This document shows positions 5,485 to 5,507 of a stretch of 5,507 bases of DNA, in pieces. Numbering within the stretch: the first letter of the stretch is position 1; each line of letters begins with the position of its first letter. The notes beneath the pieces were generated by a model. That model was not told the DNA's origin and ran no database searches. It was given only the letters and a program-made list of their open reading frames with translations. The DNA is from Afipia sp. (lineage in GTDB: Bacteria > Pseudomonadota > Alphaproteobacteria > Rhizobiales > Xanthobacteraceae). The translations under genes and the position numbers were made by a program. The DNA lies in contig JAPLPA010000383.1 of the NCBI GenBank assembly GCA_026400415.1, positions 1 through 5,507 of the forward strand, in the 5' to 3' direction.

Positions 5485-5507
5485 CGCCGGGTCAGACAAG
5501 GCCAGAC

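Overview
The window reads as the phosphate-starvation (pho/pst) locus of an alphaproteobacterium, most likely Bradyrhizobium, Rhodopseudomonas, Afipia or Nitrobacter. Three things point there: moderately high G+C with strong third-position G/C preference, the gene order phoR-pstS-pstC-pstA, and two intergenic palindromic repeats of a kind I recall as abundant in those genomes. The genus assignment is inference. All genes are on the minus strand, so transcription runs from high to low coordinates.

Layout in transcription order. At 5484-5302 there is a probable small two-helix membrane protein whose true start may lie outside the window. A 164-base gap (5301-5138) holds a RIME-like repeat. At 5137-4076 lies an eight-helix membrane protein of the UPF0104/LPG_synthase_TM family (the flippase-like half of MprF, with no synthase domain). 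A 70-base gap carries a second palindromic repeat remnant. phoR (4005-2698) encodes the phosphate-sensing histidine kinase. The 141-base gap after it carries a clear Pho box, a -10-like hexamer and a structured leader. pstS (2556-1546) encodes the periplasmic phosphate-binding protein. A strong intercistronic stem-loop separates it from pstC (1437-436, GTG start favoured). pstC runs with a 1-base stop/start overlap into pstA (436 to the window edge, 3' end cut off). pstB, phoU and phoB would be expected just beyond position 1.

How the genes work together. PstS captures phosphate in the periplasm and hands it to the PstC/PstA channel, which PstB would energise. The occupancy of this transporter, relayed by PhoU, sets the kinase/phosphatase balance of PhoR. 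PhoR phosphorylates PhoB, which would bind the Pho box upstream of pstS and raise transporter synthesis. The Pho box lies downstream of phoR, so the sensor is outside the directly boosted pst transcript, unless PhoR is read from another promoter.

I see no mobile element, CRISPR array, tRNA or rRNA, and no stretch over 300 bases without a gene. The core is well-known biology. The less explained parts are in the gaps: a two-hairpin pstS leader that also holds a 26-codon reading frame overlapping the pstS start, the pstS-pstC stem-loop, and the two repeats flanking the UPF0104 gene.
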